Origin: Thermacetogenium sp. UBA4966
Lineage (GTDB): Bacteria; Bacillota; DSM-12270; Thermacetogeniales; Thermacetogeniaceae
Assembly (NCBI GenBank): GCA_002397275.1
Contig: DHAA01000031.1
Span: 1-42,154 of the forward strand
DNA length: 42,154 nucleotides
Direction of reading: 5' to 3'
This document shows, piece by piece, positions 42,092 through 42,154 of the stretch (its first letter is position 1; every line of letters begins with the position of its first letter). The translations under genes were made by a program, and so were the position numbers. The notes beneath the pieces are model-generated. The model ran no database searches, was not told the origin of the DNA, and saw only the letters and a list, made by a program, of their open reading frames with translations.

Positions 42092-42154
42092 TTGGATTCC
42101 GCTCGGCATCTTCGCTGCGCCTGATGCCGTTACCCGGAACTCCATAATGGTCGC
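42092..42154. mobile_element. MITE-like repeat, copy 3 (reversed, cut by the window end)
   Basis: Read on the minus strand, 42154 down to about 42110 repeats the left arm of copies 1 and 2 (GCGACCATTATGGAGTTCC to GCGCAGCGAAG), then jumps straight to GAGCGGAATCCA, the right end. The inner palindrome is missing, so this is a minimal version. The window stops inside its left terminal repeat. Confidence 0.75.

Overview
The window reads as chromosomal DNA of an anaerobic, endospore-forming member of the Firmicutes (class Clostridia; Peptococcaceae, Desulfotomaculum or Moorella-like relatives are my best guess). The basis is a nearly complete set of core sporulation genes (spoIVB, spo0A, spoIIM, spoIIAA-AB-sigF, spoVAC-AD-AE, dacF), strong AGGAGG-type ribosome binding sites with very frequent TTG starts, and gene order typical of that group. 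Every gene I can support is on the + strand. The species assignment is inference.

Layout. 1-350: the tail of accC behind a palindromic contig edge that looks like an assembly artefact. 450-2112: Asp23/Gls24 protein, AmaP, a DUF2273 membrane protein and nusB. 2397-6575: two tandem, divergent folD genes, xseA, xseB and a polyprenyl synthase (ispA-like). 6600-6820: a long-palindrome MITE-like repeat. 6823-7475: a promoter and a large structured noncoding RNA that I identify as OLE RNA. 7555-12239: its membrane partner oapA, then dxs, tlyA, nadK and argR. 12251-16290: recN, spoIVB, spo0A. 16360-19890: steA, a steB-like gene, a family-2 glycosyltransferase and a short MraY/WecA-like phosphotransferase. 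19902-23403: an M20 tripeptidase-like gene, a DUF3866 gene, a Nudix hydrolase and a ComB-like gene. 23477-29217: spoIIM, a small membrane protein, xerD, deoB, pdp and dacF. 29353-33239: the spoIIA operon, then a dodecin-like gene fused into the spoVA operon. 33343-33496: a second MITE-like copy. 33657-36715: a split three-gene activase/dehydratase-like system. 36825-42038: an orphan TrpB2, lysA, a site-2-protease homologue, trpS and scpA. A third, cut-off MITE-like copy ends the window.

How the genes work together. The ispA-OLE-oapA-dxs block couples isoprenoid precursor synthesis to the OLE ribonucleoprotein, a membrane-bound RNA-protein particle known from extremophilic and anaerobic Firmicutes; this is the most striking element of the window. 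The sporulation genes cover initiation (Spo0A), forespore sigma-F control (SpoIIAA/AB/SigF), engulfment (SpoIIM), intercompartment signalling (SpoIVB) and dipicolinate uptake (SpoVA). Other points worth attention are the FolD pair with a catalytic-residue difference, genes that seem to lack ATG/GTG/TTG starts, a dodecin-like gene behind a forespore-type promoter, and the split double-cubane/activase-like cluster. I saw no tRNA, rRNA, CRISPR array, insertion-sequence transposase or prophage gene.
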